22,286 bases of DNA, taken from a virus. Below, in pieces: positions 20,827 through 22,286 of this stretch (position 1 is its first letter; each line of letters begins with the position of its first letter). The stretch is taken from positions 1 through 22,286 of the IMG/VR virus record IMGVR_UViG_3300050010_000090; one strand, given 5' to 3'. Position numbers and translations under genes: made by a program. The notes under the pieces were generated by a model. The model ran no database searches. It saw only the letters and a program-made list of their open reading frames with translations, and had not been told where the DNA came from.

Positions 20827-22286
20827 ATGGCCCCTTCAATGATAGGAGCGTTAGGCGCGGCGGCGGGATCTGCCCAAATGGGTTACGACGACTCGCAGGA
20901 CCGGACACAGCAAAGACAAATGCGCCAGCAGCAAATGGATTCGCAGAAACAGCAGGATTTTCTAAAGTCTTTTGCAATGGTAGTCCAGCATACATCGGAT
21001 GCCGATCTTCCGAAAGTGACCGAACAATATAACCAAATCGCGCCAAGGTTTAATTTGCCGACTCTTACGAAATTGCAGCGGGACGGTGGCGCACAGCATC
21101 AGTATCATGTAATGACATCAAACGGCAGAAATCTGTCTGTGGATCTTGTGACGGGGGAATCGAAAGACCTTGGCCCTGCCGATGTTAAGCCAATCGAAGT
21201 GCCACCAGGCGGAACCCTGTACGATCCTACGTCAAGGCAGCCGATATACTCGTCTCCACAGAAAGCGGAGTATGACCGGGTACAAGATTCTACCGGCAAT
21301 TACGTCTATATTCCAAAGCCAGACTCGGGTGGCGGCGGCATGATGAGCGGCGGGCAATCACAGCAGTCAGCGCCTTCGGCTTATTCCTGGGGGACCGGGC
21401 CGGACGGAAAACCGACTATTGTGGCGGCGGGCGGCGGCGGAAAGCCTGCCGTTACTCCCGGTGCTGCAAATCCACGGGCTGTCGCTCCAGCGGGTCAGCC
21501 TCCCGTGAATCCCATGATGCCGACAACGCCAACGGCTCAACCGGCTGGCATTAATACCGGCGTTCGCGGTCCATCTCCTGAAAAGTCCGAGTTCCAGACA
21601 TTCGCGGAAGGCAACCGCGACTATTTAACCAATAAAGAGGGCTGGACCGACCAGGGCGCAATTGACCGCGACACTTCAAATGAATGGCAGAAGCGCAAGG
21701 TTGAGCTTGAATCGGCCAAACACGACACGAAATCCAAAGAAATCGATATTCATTCTTTGGCGGAGGCGGTAGCGAACAGTCAGGATTCCGCAAATAATAT
21801 CAAGGGAAGCATGGGAAACCCCGTGGCCTCAAAAGTCAAAACGGAAATTCTTAAAAAATACCCCAAATTCGATTTCAATAAATCGGAAGCGAACGCCACT
21901 TGGCAAAAGAGCCCGCAGAATCAAAAGGTAATTTCACAGGTTGAAGGTATTCTTCCTCGAATGCAGGCGCTTTCGGATCAGGTTGCGACGCTTAAAAATG
22001 CTGATTTAAACCTTATAAACAAAGCCTGGAACTCAGTAAATAAAGAGTTCGGAAAGCCGGAAGTCACAAACTTTGAGTCGAACCGAAATGCAATCGTTCA
22101 GGAAGTAGGCACGGCGCTTTCGGGATCTTCTACCGGCTCCGACACAAGAATTAAGCTCGAACTCGATAACTTGAAGTCTTCCAGGGGCCCGGCGCAGCTT
22201 GCAGGCGCTATCCACAATCTAAACGAGGCACTTCTTTCAAGACTTGATACTCAATTGTCGGTTCCATATCCGCCTGAAGTTGTCCG
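20827..22286 (+). CDS. large internal virion / ejection-type protein (3' end outside window)
   Basis: ATG 20827, with AAAGGAT 9-10 nt upstream, opens a frame with no stop to the window end (at least 486 codons). The N-terminus MAPSMIGALGAAAGSAQMGY is followed by a Gln-rich helix (QQRQMRQQQMDSQKQQ). A Gly/Pro/Ala linker spans about residues 160-245 (SGGGGMMSGG, AAGGGGKPAVTP, PMMPTTPTAQPAG). The C-terminal part visible here is a helical domain with YPKFDFNKSEANATWQ, ISQVEGILPRMQALSDQVA and FESNRNAIVQEVGTALSG, a pattern that I recall from large podoviral virion proteins. Because it has no stop it is easy to miss. Confidence 0.72.
   Translation, partial: MAPSMIGALGAAAGSAQMGYDDSQDRTQQRQMRQQQMDSQKQQDFLKSFAMVVQHTSDADLPKVTEQYNQIAPRFNLPTLTKLQRDGGAQHQYHVMTSNGRNLSVDLVTGESKDLGPADVKPIEVPPGGTLYDPTSRQPIYSSPQKAEYDRVQDSTGNYVYIPKPDSGGGGMMSGGQSQQSAPSAYSWGTGPDGKPTIVAAGGGGKPAVTPGAANPRAVAPAGQPPVNPMMPTTPTAQPAGINTGVRGPSPEKSEFQTFAEGNRDYLTNKEGWTDQGAIDRDTSNEWQKRKVELESAKHDTKSKEIDIHSLAEAVANSQDSANNIKGSMGNPVASKVKTEILKKYPKFDFNKSEANATWQKSPQNQKVISQVEGILPRMQALSDQVATLKNADLNLINKAWNSVNKEFGKPEVTNFESNRNAIVQEVGTALSGSSTGSDTRIKLELDNLKSSRGPAQLAGAIHNLNEALLSRLDTQLSVPYPPEVV

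Noticed and set aside
1-22286. CRISPR array, tRNA genes, integrase or attachment sites
   Set aside because: Nearly all of the sequence is covered by genes; the few spacers show no regularly spaced repeats or cloverleaf, and no recombinase motifs were seen.

Overview
This window looks like the structural and lysis half of a tailed double-stranded DNA phage (or an equivalent prophage segment) infecting a Gram-negative bacterium. The Gram-negative host is inferred from a lipoprotein with a lipobox and from an IS21-type istB remnant of a kind I associate with proteobacteria; the exact host cannot be read from the sequence. Podovirus morphology is inferred from the gene set: an N4-gp56-family major capsid protein, a portal, two adaptor-like proteins, a large tail-nozzle-like protein and ejection-type proteins. 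There is no tape-measure, sheath or tail-tube gene. No integrase, repressor, replication gene, tRNA or CRISPR array is visible. All real genes are on the + strand; the only minus-strand coding sequence is the broken transposase helper.

Layout. Positions 1-410 hold the tail of an upstream gene and a small basic unknown gene. Positions 426-846 are an IS21-family remnant whose istB lacks its N-terminal half. Positions 909-2131 form a probable lysis region: SleB-type hydrolase, four-cysteine mini-protein, one-helix membrane protein and lipoprotein. Positions 2133-4433 carry a papain-like phage protein, a gp49/66-family protein and many tiny genes, several with one membrane helix, mostly linked by ATGA overlaps. 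Positions 4433-7954 carry packaging genes (terS, terL), two unknowns, a capsid-staple-like protein and a small TTG-start gene, closed by a good intrinsic terminator at 7994-8035.

Positions 8049-15202 form the head module: portal, small helical protein, triple-repeat beta decoration protein, scaffold-like protein, major capsid protein, a protein with a fibre-type beta module and a small head protein. Three spacers in this module carry strong hairpins. Positions 15202-22286 form the neck, tail and ejection module: two adaptor-like proteins, tail nozzle, short fibre with an HVHGT motif, GNAT acetyltransferase, a conserved cupin-like phage protein, and two ejection-type proteins, the last of which runs off the window still open.

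Several starts here differ from the longest open frames: 2309, 3192, 8049 (TTG), 16104 and 19158. Each is chosen because it forms an ATGA/TAATG coupling with the previous stop or has a well-spaced Shine-Dalgarno. Genes that long-ORF calling misses are given at 1322, 2133, 3091, 4009, 4134 and 4272, plus the open-ended gene at 20827. The most unusual signal is a short acidic-aromatic peptide, consensus N-(D)-F-D-(G/D/Q)-G-F, that recurs four times in three separate head-region proteins.
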